This document shows, in pieces, positions 1 through 4,868 of a stretch of 18,583 bases of DNA (positions are counted from its first letter, which is position 1; every line of letters begins with the position of its first letter). Source of the DNA: Bacillota bacterium. Its GTDB lineage: Bacteria > Bacillota > Clostridia > Peptostreptococcales > Anaerovoracaceae. The stretch spans positions 1 to 18,583 of the forward strand of contig JAKJCD010000022.1 in the NCBI GenBank assembly GCA_022706625.1, written 5' to 3'. Position numbers and translations under genes: made by a program. The notes below the pieces were generated by a model. The model saw nothing but the letters and a program-made list of their open reading frames with translations, was not told the DNA's origin and ran no database searches.

Positions 1-413
1 CCCTTGTACAAGCCGATTCGGCGGCCATGAACAAGCTTTCTTACGATCTTGCATGGGATATACAGCAAAGGCTTCGGGATATTGAGGAGGAAAGGATACA
101 GATACCCATAGGAAGCATCTTGGGAAATCAGATCCTCTCGCAGACAGGCCCGAAGGTCAAATTGAAAATAATGCCGCTGGGGACGGTTAAAACAACTTTT
201 AAAACTGAATTCACAGAGGCTGGGATCAATCAAACCAAGTATAAGGTTTATCTTGAAGTGATCAACATGGCGAAGGTCGTAGTGCCTTTTTCCGATAAGC
301 AGCTTCAGCTGAAGACGACATTGCTGGTCGCCGAAGCCATTATACTGGGAGAGATTCCAGAGTCATTCATATATGTGCCAAGCGACGAAGTCCTCGATGC
401 AATAAATCCTTAG
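1..413 (+). CDS. yunB: Sporulation protein YunB-like, C-terminal part
   Basis: The reading frame is open from the first complete codon (position 3) to a TAG at 411-413, so the gene enters from the left and its N-terminus is missing. The ATG at 27 is internal: the frame continues upstream in sensible protein (VQADSAA). The visible 137 residues resemble the C-terminal half of the YunB family: an IPIGSILGNQILSQTGP segment, then an 'IMPLGTVKTTF' segment, the conserved AGINQTKYKVYLEV core, and a closing segment on maintaining 'AEAIILGEIPESF'. YunB is a mother-cell sporulation protein of unclear biochemical role in Bacillus; the usual N-terminal membrane anchor would lie outside the window. Assignment is from remembered family motifs, and it implies a spore-forming host. 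No terminator is visible before the next gene. Confidence 0.75.
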   Translation, partial: LVQADSAAMNKLSYDLAWDIQQRLRDIEEERIQIPIGSILGNQILSQTGPKVKLKIMPLGTVKTTFKTEFTEAGINQTKYKVYLEVINMAKVVVPFSDKQLQLKTTLLVAEAIILGEIPESFIYVPSDEVLDAINP

Positions 414-464
414 TTTTGTATAAACATCAGGCGGCTTTTTATACTGAGGATTCTGCAGATAATA

Positions 465-473
465 TGGTATAAT
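465..473 (+). promoter_or_regulatory. Extended -10 promoter of hflX
   Basis: A perfect extended -10 element, TGGTATAAT, lies at 465-473 with no good -35 box at the normal distance. The expected transcription start, about 7 nt after the hexamer, coincides with the ATG of hflX at 480. No Shine-Dalgarno sequence lies between them, so the mRNA from this promoter would be leaderless. Confidence 0.6.
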
Positions 474-479
474 AAATAC

Positions 480-1760
480 ATGGATACAATAAATAAGAAC
501 GAAGAAAAAAGAGGATCCGGAATACAAAGAGCGATTCTAGTCGGCATAGAGCTGTCAGAAAGCATTTCCTATTACATGGAGGAACTTGCCGGCCTGGCTC
601 AGGCTGCGGGCATCGAAGTGGCTGGGGAGTTGATCCAGAACAGAGACAGACTTGACTCGGCAACATATTTAGGAAGCGGGAAAACCGATGAACTGGCACA
701 GTTGTGTATGGATATGGAAGCGGACCTGGTGATATTTAACGATGAGCTTTCCGGGATGCAGTTAAGAAATCTGGAAGACAGGCTCGGAGTAAAAGTTATC
801 GACCGCACTATCCTGATATTGGATATATTCGCAGCAAGAGCCACATCGAAAGAAGGGAAGCTCCAGGTCGAATTAGCACAGCTTCAATATCGCCTGCCTC
901 GGCTGACCGGCTTCGGAAATGCGCTTTCAAGGCTCGGGGGCGGTATCGGCACCAGGGGCCCGGGTGAAAAACAACTTGAAACTGATCGTCGGCATATAAA
1001 GCGAAAGATGCAGGAAATCAGGCGGGAACTTGAAGAAGCCGGAAACAATCGAAAAATAAAGAGGTCTCAGAGAGAGAAATCGGGCATTCCCATGGCGGCG
1101 CTGGTAGGATATACGAACTCCGGCAAATCGGCCATTATGAACCGTTTTCTTAAAGACAGTTTCAAGGAAGAAAAGGCTGTGGATGAAAAGGACATGCTTT
1201 TCGCCACCCTTGATACATCACACCGCAGTATAAAACTGGATACAAACCATGAATTTATACTGATTGACACTGTAGGTTTTGTCAGCAACCTTCCACACAC
1301 TTTAATCAAAGCATTTATGGCGACCCTGGAAGAGGTCAATTATGCCGATTTGCTTCTTCATGTCGTCGATGCTTCGTATGAGGATAATGATTTCCATACA
1401 ATGGTGACAGATCAGGTGCTGCGGGAGATAGGTGCCGGTGAGAAAGAAAAGATAATGATCTATAATAAAATGGATCTTCTGGGAGAGTCGGAAAAGGCCG
1501 GGTATGAAGGCTCTGATACTATTTGTTTTTCTGCCAGATCCGGAGAGAACATGGATATCCTTATCTCAATGATTAAGGAAAAGCTGTTCGGAGGAAGGAT
1601 AAAGGCAACACTGCTGATTCCATATGACCGCGGAGATATTTATTCTTATTTGCACGACCGCTATAAGATTGAGAATATTAAATATGGAGAGAAGGGTACT
1701 TGTTTGGAAGCACTGATGTCTCTTGAGGATTATCAAAGGCTTGAGAATTACAGGATTTGA
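480..1760 (+). CDS. hflX: GTPase HflX
   Basis: Ribosome-associated GTPase of the HflX family (426 aa, normal length), known to split stalled or stress-inactivated ribosomes by binding the 50S subunit. The N-terminal HflX domain runs to about residue 190 and carries ATYLGSGK (61-68), the FNDELSG segment (86-92) and the Gly-rich GGGIGTRGPGEKQLETDRR stretch (153-171), followed by a basic helix. The G domain has G1 GYTNSGKS (210-217), G2 ATLDTSHR (242-249), G3 DTVG (263-266), G4 NKMD (329-332) and G5 SARSG (351-355). The usual Thr after the P-loop Ser is Ala218. ATG 480 is the first start codon after an in-frame stop at 411, and a later start would remove the conserved N-terminal ILVGIEL strand. 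Start and promoter together predict a leaderless message. The next gene begins 14 bp downstream, probably cotranscribed. Confidence 0.95.
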   Translation: MDTINKNEEKRGSGIQRAILVGIELSESISYYMEELAGLAQAAGIEVAGELIQNRDRLDSATYLGSGKTDELAQLCMDMEADLVIFNDELSGMQLRNLEDRLGVKVIDRTILILDIFAARATSKEGKLQVELAQLQYRLPRLTGFGNALSRLGGGIGTRGPGEKQLETDRRHIKRKMQEIRRELEEAGNNRKIKRSQREKSGIPMAALVGYTNSGKSAIMNRFLKDSFKEEKAVDEKDMLFATLDTSHRSIKLDTNHEFILIDTVGFVSNLPHTLIKAFMATLEEVNYADLLLHVVDASYEDNDFHTMVTDQVLREIGAGEKEKIMIYNKMDLLGESEKAGYEGSDTICFSARSGENMDILISMIKEKLFGGRIKATLLIPYDRGDIYSYLHDRYKIENIKYGEKGTCLEALMSLEDYQRLENYRI

Positions 1761-1774
1761 TTGGTGAGGGGCAT

Positions 1775-2398
1775 ATGATAAAATATCGAAGCATCAGAAA
1801 GGAAGCAATTATAGAGCAGATCATAGAACGATCACGGTTTATTGCCCACGCTAAACCCGTTGAAACTAAGGAGGAGGCTTTGGAGTTTTTTGATAAAGTG
1901 AGGGCCCGGCAGAAAGCCGCTACTCATAATGTTCCTGCTTATGTTATCGGTGAAAAAAGCCAGCTTCAGTGGGCAAGCGATGATGGGGAACCTCAGGGCT
2001 CCTCCGGTGCTCCGATCGTTCATATGCTTCTCAAAGAGGAGATAACAAATACAGCAATCATTGTTACACGTTATTTTGGAGGCATTAAGCTTGGTATCGG
2101 AGGTTTGGTCCGGGCATATACCGGAACGGCGAAACAAGCAATTGAAGCAGCCGGCATATGCAACGTTCAAGAAATGAACACCATGTCGATAAAGCTGGAT
2201 TATAACTATCTTGCACGGCTACAAAGTCTTGCTGACGGCAGTATCTTTTCCATCGGTAATATCGTATACGAAGATAAGATTACCGTAGACATCATCATGG
2301 AACCTGAAAGGGCGGAAGAAGCGGTAAGCATATTATCCGACCTGACCGGAGGCTGCTTTACAGAGACAGGGCTAAGGCAGGAATTGATCAAAATTTAG
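1775..2398 (+). CDS. yigZ: YigZ/IMPACT family protein
   Basis: A 207-aa protein of the YigZ (UPF0029/IMPACT) family. It has the family signatures HNVPAYVIG (51-59), ASDDGEPQGSSGAPIV (67-82) and VTRYFGGIKLGIGGLVRAYT (97-116), followed by the C-terminal ferredoxin-like domain. The eukaryotic homologue IMPACT regulates translation through GCN1; the bacterial role is not established, although a peptidase annotation is sometimes carried over. ATG 1775 is chosen over the upstream TTG at 1757 because a GGTGAGG ribosome site sits five bases before it and family members start at this point. It lies 14 bp after hflX. Its last codons are copied in an imperfect tandem repeat that continues past the stop. 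Confidence 0.9.
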   Translation: MIKYRSIRKEAIIEQIIERSRFIAHAKPVETKEEALEFFDKVRARQKAATHNVPAYVIGEKSQLQWASDDGEPQGSSGAPIVHMLLKEEITNTAIIVTRYFGGIKLGIGGLVRAYTGTAKQAIEAAGICNVQEMNTMSIKLDYNYLARLQSLADGSIFSIGNIVYEDKITVDIIMEPERAEEAVSILSDLTGGCFTETGLRQELIKI

Positions 2399-2432
2399 CA
2401 TTATTCGAATTGATCAAAACTTAGTATTTTTC
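2381..2432 (+). repeat. Imperfect 26-bp tandem duplication over the yigZ stop
   Basis: Two adjacent 26-bp units, 2381-2406 and 2407-2432, differ at only three positions. The first contains the last five sense codons and stop of yigZ; the second repeats them outside the gene, including a second in-frame-like TAG. It looks like a local slippage or replication duplication. It ends one base before the tRNA promoter. Confidence 0.85.
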
Positions 2433-2433
2433 G

Positions 2434-2462
2434 TTGACAAAAAAATAGCGCTATGTTAAGAT
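2434..2462 (+). promoter_or_regulatory. tRNA operon promoter P1
   Basis: Consensus -35 TTGACA (2434-2439), a 17-bp spacer and TAAGAT (2457-2462) preceded by an extended TGT. The expected start is near 2469, at the base of a 6-bp GC-rich hairpin (2469-2474 with 2480-2485). There is no T-run after the hairpin, so it is more likely a 5' leader structure than a terminator. Confidence 0.8.
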
Positions 2463-2556
2463 AAAAATCGGCTCACGAGGAGCCGGCTGCAGCAAGCTGA
2501 AGACACTGCCTGCCGGTTAAAGAAGAGCATACAGGAGTCCGAATAAAAATTTGAAC

Positions 2557-2585
2557 TTGACACATAAAAGCAAATAATATATAGT
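2557..2585 (+). promoter_or_regulatory. tRNA operon promoter P2
   Basis: A second consensus promoter: TTGACA (2557-2562), 17-bp spacer, TATAGT (2580-2585). The expected start is near 2592, about 30 nt before the first tRNA. Tandem strong promoters are typical of stable-RNA operons in Bacillota. Confidence 0.8.
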
Positions 2586-2621
2586 TACTAACTGTGTCAA
2601 GCAATTTAAAAGAGATTACCT

Positions 2622-2697
2622 GGGCGCATAGCTCAGCTGGGAGAGCACCTGCCTTACAAGCAGGGGGTCATAGGTTCGAGCCCTATTGCGCCCACCA
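2622..2697 (+). tRNA. tRNA-Val(TAC)
   Basis: 76-nt cloverleaf with acceptor GGGCGCA/TGCGCCC, anticodon loop CTTACAA, canonical GGTTCGAGCC T-arm and encoded CCA. First gene of the array. Confidence 0.96.
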
Positions 2698-2701
2698 AGA
2701 T

Positions 2702-2778
2702 GGCCTGGTAGTTCAGTTGGTTAGAATGCCAGCCTGTCACGCTGGAGGTCGTCGGTTCGAGCCCGATCCAGGTCGCCA
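2702..2778 (+). tRNA. tRNA-Asp(GTC)
   Basis: 77-nt cloverleaf with acceptor GGCCTGG/CCAGGTC (one G-U), anticodon loop CTGTCAC on a CCAGC/GCTGG stem, and encoded CCA. Its GUN anticodon would be a queuosine target; queH lies further along the window. Confidence 0.96.
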
Positions 2779-2804
2779 TAATTCTGACGGTCATATGACA
2801 TAGC

Positions 2805-2879
2805 GCTGGTGTGGCTCAACGGTAGAGCAGCTGATTTGTAATCAGCAGGTTGGGGGTTCGATTCCCTCCACCAGCTCCA
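2805..2879 (+). tRNA. tRNA-Thr(TGT)
   Basis: 75-nt cloverleaf with acceptor GCTGGTG/CACCAGC, anticodon stem GCTGA/TCAGC, loop TTTGTAA and encoded CCA. Confidence 0.96.
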
Positions 2880-2934
2880 TGTAAAAGCCTTATACACGCG
2901 GCGGACACAAAAAGATCTTTGAAAATCAAATAAC

Positions 2935-3019
2935 GGAGGGATTCCCGAGTGGCTAAAGGGGGCGGACTGTAAATCCGTTAGCTGAGCTTTCGATGGTTCG
3001 AATCCATCTCCCTCCACCA
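2935..3019 (+). tRNA. tRNA-Tyr(GTA)
   Basis: 85-nt class II tRNA with acceptor GGAGGGA/TCCCTCC, anticodon loop CTGTAAA, the long variable arm of bacterial tRNA-Tyr, and encoded CCA. Confidence 0.96.
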
Positions 3020-3026
3020 AAAGTAT

Positions 3027-3101
3027 GCGGAAGTGGCTCAGGGGTAGAGCATCGCCTTGCCAAGGCGAGGGTCGCGAGTTCGAATCTCGTCTTCCGCTCC
3101 A
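3027..3101 (+). tRNA. tRNA-Gly(GCC)
   Basis: 75-nt cloverleaf with acceptor GCGGAAG/CTTCCGC, anticodon loop TTGCCAA on a TCGCC/GGCGA stem, and encoded CCA. It is followed 7 nt later by a second Gly isoacceptor. Confidence 0.96.
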
Positions 3102-3108
3102 AATTTTT

Positions 3109-3182
3109 GCGGATGTAGTTCAATGGTAGAACTTCAGCCTTCCAAGCTGATAGCGTGAGTTCGATTCTCATCATCCGCTCCA
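3109..3182 (+). tRNA. tRNA-Gly(TCC)
   Basis: 74-nt cloverleaf with acceptor GCGGATG/CATCCGC, anticodon loop CTTCCAA and encoded CCA. Confidence 0.96.
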
Positions 3183-3186
3183 TTTT

Positions 3187-3263
3187 GGGCTCATAGCTCA
3201 GTTGGATAGAGCAACGGCCTTCTAAGCCGTGTGTCCGGGGTTCGAATCCCTGTGGGCTCACCA
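3187..3263 (+). tRNA. tRNA-Arg(TCT)
   Basis: 77-nt cloverleaf with anticodon loop CTTCTAA on an ACGGC/GCCGT stem and encoded CCA. The acceptor GGGCTCA/TGGGCTC needs two G-U pairs, an unusual but workable stem. Confidence 0.95.
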
Positions 3264-3271
3264 TTTTAGAA

Positions 3272-3347
3272 TGGGGTATAGCCAAGCCGGTAAGGCAACG
3301 GACTTTGACTCCGTCATTCGTAGGTTCGAGTCCTGCTACCCCAGCCA
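3272..3347 (+). tRNA. tRNA-Gln(TTG)
   Basis: 76-nt cloverleaf with acceptor TGGGGTA/TACCCCA, anticodon loop CTTTGAC, discriminator G and encoded CCA. Confidence 0.96.
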
Positions 3348-3350
3348 TAG

Positions 3351-3426
3351 GACCCATTAGCTCAGTCGGCAGAGCACTTGACTTTTAATCAAGGTGTCCC
3401 GCGTTCGAATCGCGGATGGGTCACCA
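3351..3426 (+). tRNA. tRNA-Lys(TTT)
   Basis: 76-nt cloverleaf with acceptor GACCCAT/ATGGGTC, anticodon loop CTTTTAA on a CTTGA/TCAAG stem, and encoded CCA. Starts 3 nt after tRNA-Gln. Confidence 0.96.
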
Positions 3427-3529
3427 AATCATTAAAGAGAAATAGTCGCCGCATCAGCAGAGACCCAAAGCGGCGGGTATTCAGTACAGATAAATACCAT
3501 TATTCAGGGAGTGGACAGCACTCATTCAG
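3427..3529 (+). other. Spacer in the tRNA array with hairpin and short repeat
   Basis: The longest gap in the array (103 bp). It holds a 6-bp GC hairpin CGCCGC/GCGGCG (3447-3452 with 3470-3475) without a T-run. It also holds the 10-mer ATTCAGGGAG at 3502-3511, which recurs at 3524-3533 over the start of tRNA-Ser. No tRNA can be folded in it; a processing leader or the scar of a lost tRNA gene are both possible. Confidence 0.5.
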
Positions 3530-3618
3530 GGAGAGGTGTCCGAGCGGTTTATGGAGCTGGTCTTGAAAACCAGTGACTCCGAAAGGGGCCGTGGGTTCGA
3601 ATCCCACCCTCTCCGCCA
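3530..3618 (+). tRNA. tRNA-Ser(TGA)
   Basis: 89-nt class II tRNA with acceptor GGAGAGG/CCTCTCC, anticodon loop CTTGAAA on a CTGGT/ACCAG stem, long variable arm, discriminator G and encoded CCA. Confidence 0.96.
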
Positions 3619-3648
3619 TTTCTCCAAATACATGTACGATGAGAGTAC

Positions 3649-3740
3649 GGAGAAGTACTCAAGCAGGCTCAAGAGGGCGGTTTGCTAAACCGTTAGGTCG
3701 GGCAACCGGCGCATGGGTTCGAATCCCATCTTCTCCGCCA
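3649..3740 (+). tRNA. tRNA-Ser(GCT)
   Basis: 92-nt class II tRNA with acceptor GGAGAAG/CTTCTCC, anticodon loop TTGCTAA on a GCGGT/ACCGT stem, long variable arm and encoded CCA. Confidence 0.95.
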
Positions 3741-3745
3741 AATGC

Positions 3746-3821
3746 AGGGGTATAGCTCAGCTGGTAGAGCAGTGGTCTCCAAAACCACGTGCCGAGGGTT
3801 CAAGTCCTTCTACCCCTGCCA
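3746..3821 (+). tRNA. tRNA-Trp(CCA)
   Basis: 76-nt cloverleaf with acceptor AGGGGTA/TACCCCT, anticodon loop CTCCAAA on a GTGGT/ACCAC stem, discriminator G and encoded CCA. Confidence 0.96.
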
Positions 3822-3839
3822 TAAACACCGTATGACCAA

Positions 3840-3916
<77 letters not shown>

Positions 3917-3938
3917 ATGCGGTCCAAGCATAAAATGT

Positions 3939-4015
3939 GGGCCATTAGCTCAGTCGGTCAGAGCATCCGGCTCATAACCGGCAGGTCCGGGGTTCAAGTC
4001 CCTGATGGCCCACCA
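3939..4015 (+). tRNA. tRNA with CAT anticodon (elongator Met, or Ile2)
   Basis: 77-nt cloverleaf with acceptor GGGCCAT/ATGGCCC, anticodon loop CTCATAA and encoded CCA. It is not the initiator: the first acceptor pair is matched and the anticodon stem lacks the three consecutive G-C pairs next to the loop. Elongator Met is preferred, but a lysidine-modified Ile2 cannot be excluded by eye. Pair 27-43 (T-C) is mismatched. Confidence 0.9.
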
Positions 4016-4044
4016 TCAAAACTTGTTAGCTCAGCATCGTATTC

Positions 4045-4120
4045 GCCCAGGTAGCTCAGTCGGTAGAGCAGTGGACTGAAAATCCACGTGTCGCTGGTTC
4101 GATTCCGGCCCTGGGCACCA
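4045..4120 (+). tRNA. tRNA-Phe(GAA)
   Basis: 76-nt cloverleaf with acceptor GCCCAGG/CCTGGGC, anticodon stem GTGGA/TCCAC, loop CTGAAAA and encoded CCA. Last gene of the array. Confidence 0.96.
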
Positions 4121-4124
4121 CGGG

Positions 4125-4163
4125 ATAGCCGATTGAGACTTATGTCCGATCGGTTATTTTTTT
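4125..4163 (+). terminator. Intrinsic terminator of the tRNA operon
   Basis: A 9-bp stem (4125-4133 with 4149-4157, one G-T pair) with a 15-nt loop runs straight into a T-run (4157-4163), 4 nt after tRNA-Phe. Confidence 0.85.
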
Positions 4164-4232
4164 ACCCTGGTTTAGCACCTCTAAGATTTGTATGAACTAT
4201 TCCTTAAATCAGCTAAATCCGTCACAAATTGC

Positions 4233-4437
4233 ATTCTGTGTATAACAAACAGCATAAATTAAGGCTTAAACTCATAAAACGAGCCCGGTGATCAGCTAAA
4301 TTTTGAAAAAAAGCAATCTGTGTATAACAAAATGGCCTTTTGTTATACACAGATTCGTTTCTCCGGTTTTTTAGCTGATTTTGCGAGTTGTACCCCTTGA
4401 ATCGGAGCATAATTACAGCATTATTTATACACAGAAT
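4233..4437. repeat. Symmetric palindrome with four DnaA-box-like elements
   Basis: An AT-rich, geneless element built around one centre at 4335. The core is an 18-bp perfect inverted repeat (4315-4332 with 4338-4355) with a 5-nt loop, tggcc. Outside it, ATCAGCTAAA (4291-4300) is mirrored at 4370-4379. At the ends, the 13-mer ATTCTGTGTATAA (4233-4245) is mirrored at 4425-4437. Each tail or core arm holds the nonamer TTATACACA, at 4343-4351 and 4425-4433 on this strand and at 4237-4245 and 4319-4327 on the other. This nonamer fits the DnaA-box consensus TTATNCACA. The left half also has an extra ATCAGCTAAA at 4208-4217, so the compound unit is directly repeated at about 82 bp. No target duplication is visible at the ends. 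It could be a DnaA-titrating or regulatory cluster, a MITE-like element, or another protein's operator. The geometry is certain; the function is inferred. Confidence 0.8.
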
Positions 4438-4505
4438 AGGTAAAAGGCCAAAAAAAGATAACTGTACCTACCTTTGATTGTTGATGCTAGCTTGAACAAA
4501 TTTTC

Positions 4506-4534
4506 TTGCAATTGCCTACGGTATGTGATATAAA
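4506..4534 (+). promoter_or_regulatory. Promoter of the aromatic operon leader
   Basis: TTGCAA (4506-4511), an exact 17-bp spacer and TATAAA (4529-4534) preceded by an extended TGA. The expected start is near 4541, about 28 nt before the leader peptide ATG. It is the best promoter between the palindrome and aroB. Confidence 0.65.
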
Positions 4535-4568
4535 AGAAAAAAGATTTACATCAGAAAGGTCCTGAACG

Positions 4569-4682
4569 ATGAAAACAATTTTAAATGCTTCATATTTCTT
4601 TATCAACTTTTTCCGGAGCTTTTACTTTAGCTTTGGATATTTTTGGTATAATAGAAACAGCGAAGCGCATGAGCTTATTTAA
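4569..4682 (+). CDS. Aromatic-rich leader peptide of the aro operon (predicted)
   Basis: A 37-codon frame starting with ATG, eight bases after AAAGGT (4555-4560), and ending TAA. Residues 9-27 contain 13 aromatic residues of 19: YFF (9-11), FF (14-15), FYF (18-20), F22 and YFWY (24-27), that is 8 Phe, 4 Tyr and 1 Trp. The stop codon is 29 nt before an intrinsic terminator, and the operon beyond it makes chorismate and phenylpyruvate. This is the arrangement of ribosome-mediated attenuation leaders such as enterobacterial pheA (a short Phe-rich peptide) and trpL. Inferred role: a ribosome stalled for charged tRNA-Phe, -Tyr or -Trp would change the folding downstream. Caution: the DNA is T-rich, which favours Phe codons by chance, and another frame (4585-4746) is also open here but has no ribosome site. 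A TATAAT at 4647 falls inside the Tyr-Asn codons. Confidence 0.6.
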   Translation: MKTILNASYFFINFFRSFYFSFGYFWYNRNSEAHELI

Positions 4683-4711
4683 CATCAAAACCGGATGGAA
4701 GAGTTTATCGG

Positions 4712-4744
4712 AAGAGAGGTTCAGCGCAAAGGGCCTCTCTTTTT
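4712..4744 (+). terminator. Attenuator terminator upstream of aroB
   Basis: An 8-bp perfect stem, AAGAGAGG (4712-4719) with CCTCTCTT (4734-4741), and a 14-nt loop run into a T-run at 4740-4744, between the leader peptide and aroB. The 7-mer GGAAGAG, most of which lies in the 5' arm, also occurs just upstream (4697-4703), so an alternative pairing for the 3' arm exists. A specific antiterminator could not be fixed by eye. Confidence 0.7.
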
Positions 4745-4802
4745 AAATAGGGTTAACATACAGAAGAGATTATTTCGATTGAAGCATCGTATTTAAATAA
4801 GG

Positions 4803-4849
4803 ATAGCAGCTGTATAGGGTAAAGCCATAAGTCGTCTATACGCTGCTAT
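4803..4849 (+). promoter_or_regulatory. Long hairpin directly before the aroB ribosome site
   Basis: An 8-bp perfect stem (4803-4810 with 4842-4849) continues after one bulged T into a further 6-bp stem (4812-4817 with 4836-4841), leaving an 18-nt loop. The AAGGAAAGGGG ribosome site begins at the next base and aroB at 4869. There is no T-run, so it is not a terminator. It may stabilise the mRNA 5' end after processing or control aroB translation. Confidence 0.6.
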
Positions 4850-4868
4850 AAGGAAAGGGGTCTCAATT

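Noticed and set aside
2469..2485. Hairpin after promoter P1 as a terminator of the yigZ operon
   Set aside because: The 6-bp stem is not followed by a T-run and lies downstream of the promoter start, so a leader hairpin fits better.
2594..3755. Several open frames of 60-134 codons on both strands across the tRNA array
   Set aside because: They translate tRNA sequence (repeated FEP/RFEP and ESNPQP-like strings from T-arms) and are artefacts.
4222..4410. 62-codon minus-strand frame in the gap before aroB
   Set aside because: It lies across the palindrome, has no convincing ribosome site, and its sequence simply reflects the inverted repeats.
4644..4652. Extended -10 sequence TGGTATAAT inside the leader region as the main aro promoter
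   Set aside because: It has only a poor -35 and coincides with the Trp-Tyr-Asn codons of the leader frame. The promoter at 4506-4534 is better placed. A secondary promoter here is not excluded.
4585..4746. A second open frame of 53 codons overlapping the proposed leader peptide
   Set aside because: It has no ribosome site, begins inside the leader frame and ends in the terminator T-run. It is kept in mind as a competing reading of the T-rich segment.
4541..4868. T-box riboswitch upstream of aroB
   Set aside because: The conserved T-box antiterminator sequence and specifier architecture were not found.
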